Of a DNA stretch of 64,000 nt, positions 33,228 to 64,000 are shown piece after piece; the stretch's first letter is position 1; each line of letters opens with the position of its first letter. The notes beneath the pieces are model-generated. The model did no database searches and had not been told where the DNA came from. It worked only from the letters and a program-made list of their open reading frames with translations. The stretch lies in assembly GCF_024166365.1 (NCBI RefSeq), contig NC_064822.1, positions 102,792,823-102,856,822 on the forward strand, given 5' to 3'. Source of the DNA: Elephas maximus indicus. Its lineage: Eukaryota; Chordata; Mammalia; Proboscidea; Elephantidae. Both the position numbers and the translations under genes were made by a program.

Positions 33228-33397
33228 TATAACCAAAACCAAACCTGTTGCCATTGAGTCTATTCCGACTCATAGCGACCGTATAGGCCAGAGTAGAACT
33301 GCCCCATAGGTTTTCCAAGGAGCAGCTGGTGGATTCAAACTGCAGGCTTTTTGGTTAGCCTCTGAGCTCCTAACCATTTTACCACCAGGGCACCTTA
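33228..33397 (-). repeat. AfroSINE
   Basis: A second reverse copy immediately after the first: AACCTGTTGCCATTGAGTC, AGAGTAGAACTGCCCCATAG and TTACCACCAGGGCACC. Confidence 0.92.
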
Positions 33398-33875
33398 AGA
33401 GTCTTATAGAAAGACACAAACATATCACCAAGATTATATGATTCTGTGGGTTTCGCTCCCCACCCTTCCCCCTGTTCCCCGATCACATTCCCTAGGGAAC
33501 GCCTGGGATTTCTCCCATCCACCAAGATGCGGCTCACACATCCTCCATCACCTCTCTTGCACTAATCTGTTGGAGACTTGTGATCCCAGAGTTGTGTTCA
33601 GTATCTACTCCATAGAACAAGACCATCCCTCTTTTGCGCTTTCCTTCCCAAACCTTGGTTTCTGATCCCAGTTCACCACTGTGGTCCATGTGGTGCCAAA
33701 GTTTATAAAAAGGGGTAAGTTTGCATTTGTGTGAGGCCACTAAGCCGGGCAGTGTGGCTTCAGTTTCCTCCCTCTTGGCTGAAGAGTATAGCAGAAGAAG
33801 GCCTTAGAAAGGCCATTTGGTCACACCTACAGAATCAAGGACTAATGGAAAATAAAGAATGAAACACAGGACAAT
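33398..33875. other. Spacer 3' of COL2A1
   Basis: Unique sequence; no gene seen. Confidence 0.5.
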
Positions 33876-33879
33876 AGGT

Positions 33880-64000
<30,121 letters not shown>

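Overview
This is mammalian nuclear DNA, almost certainly from an afrotherian (elephant, manatee or hyrax type). The non-coding part is full of tRNA-headed SINEs with the afrotherian AfroSINE layout (head near GGAGCCCTGGTGG, body near GGCAGTTCTACTCTGTCC, tail in CAACAACAA or a T-rich run) and of RTE (BovB/RTE1-type) LINEs. Two genes are present in the conserved mammalian order VDR - TMEM106C - COL2A1; VDR itself is not in the window.

Layout. Positions 1-18,100 are intergenic: SINEs, MIRs, two solo LTRs, a 3' RTE fragment and copies of a poly(A)-tailed repeat I cannot name. A CpG island at about 18.1-18.75 kb begins TMEM106C (+), whose seven coding exons (18,969-23,067) give a 250-residue membrane protein. 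The spacer 23.7-33.9 kb holds two long, decayed RTE LINEs in the same orientation, the second nested inside a solo LTR that is itself inserted in an old MIR. From about 33,880 to the right edge lies COL2A1 (-), the alpha-1 chain of type II procollagen. Exons 54 down to 2 are all present; exon 1, the promoter and part of intron 1 lie beyond position 64,000.

COL2A1 is intact wherever it can be read. Every exon has GT/AG borders, and exon lengths follow the fibrillar-collagen 45/54/99/108/162 pattern. The Gly-X-Y frame runs without interruption from the end of exon 8 to the start of exon 51 and sums to exactly 1014 residues (338 triplets). Integrin sites, the DDR2/VWF/SPARC site, the collagenase site and both helical cross-link lysines fall at the expected helix positions. 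Exon 2 (cysteine-rich VWC domain, alternatively spliced) has a weak donor directly followed by a perfect 13-bp stem-loop.

I found no unknown coding system. The more unusual signals are in repeat structure: a stack of datable nested insertions, an unnamed retroposon family with clear target-site duplications, a second SINE family whose body resembles the RTE 5' region, and a long imperfect palindrome at 17.3-17.5 kb.
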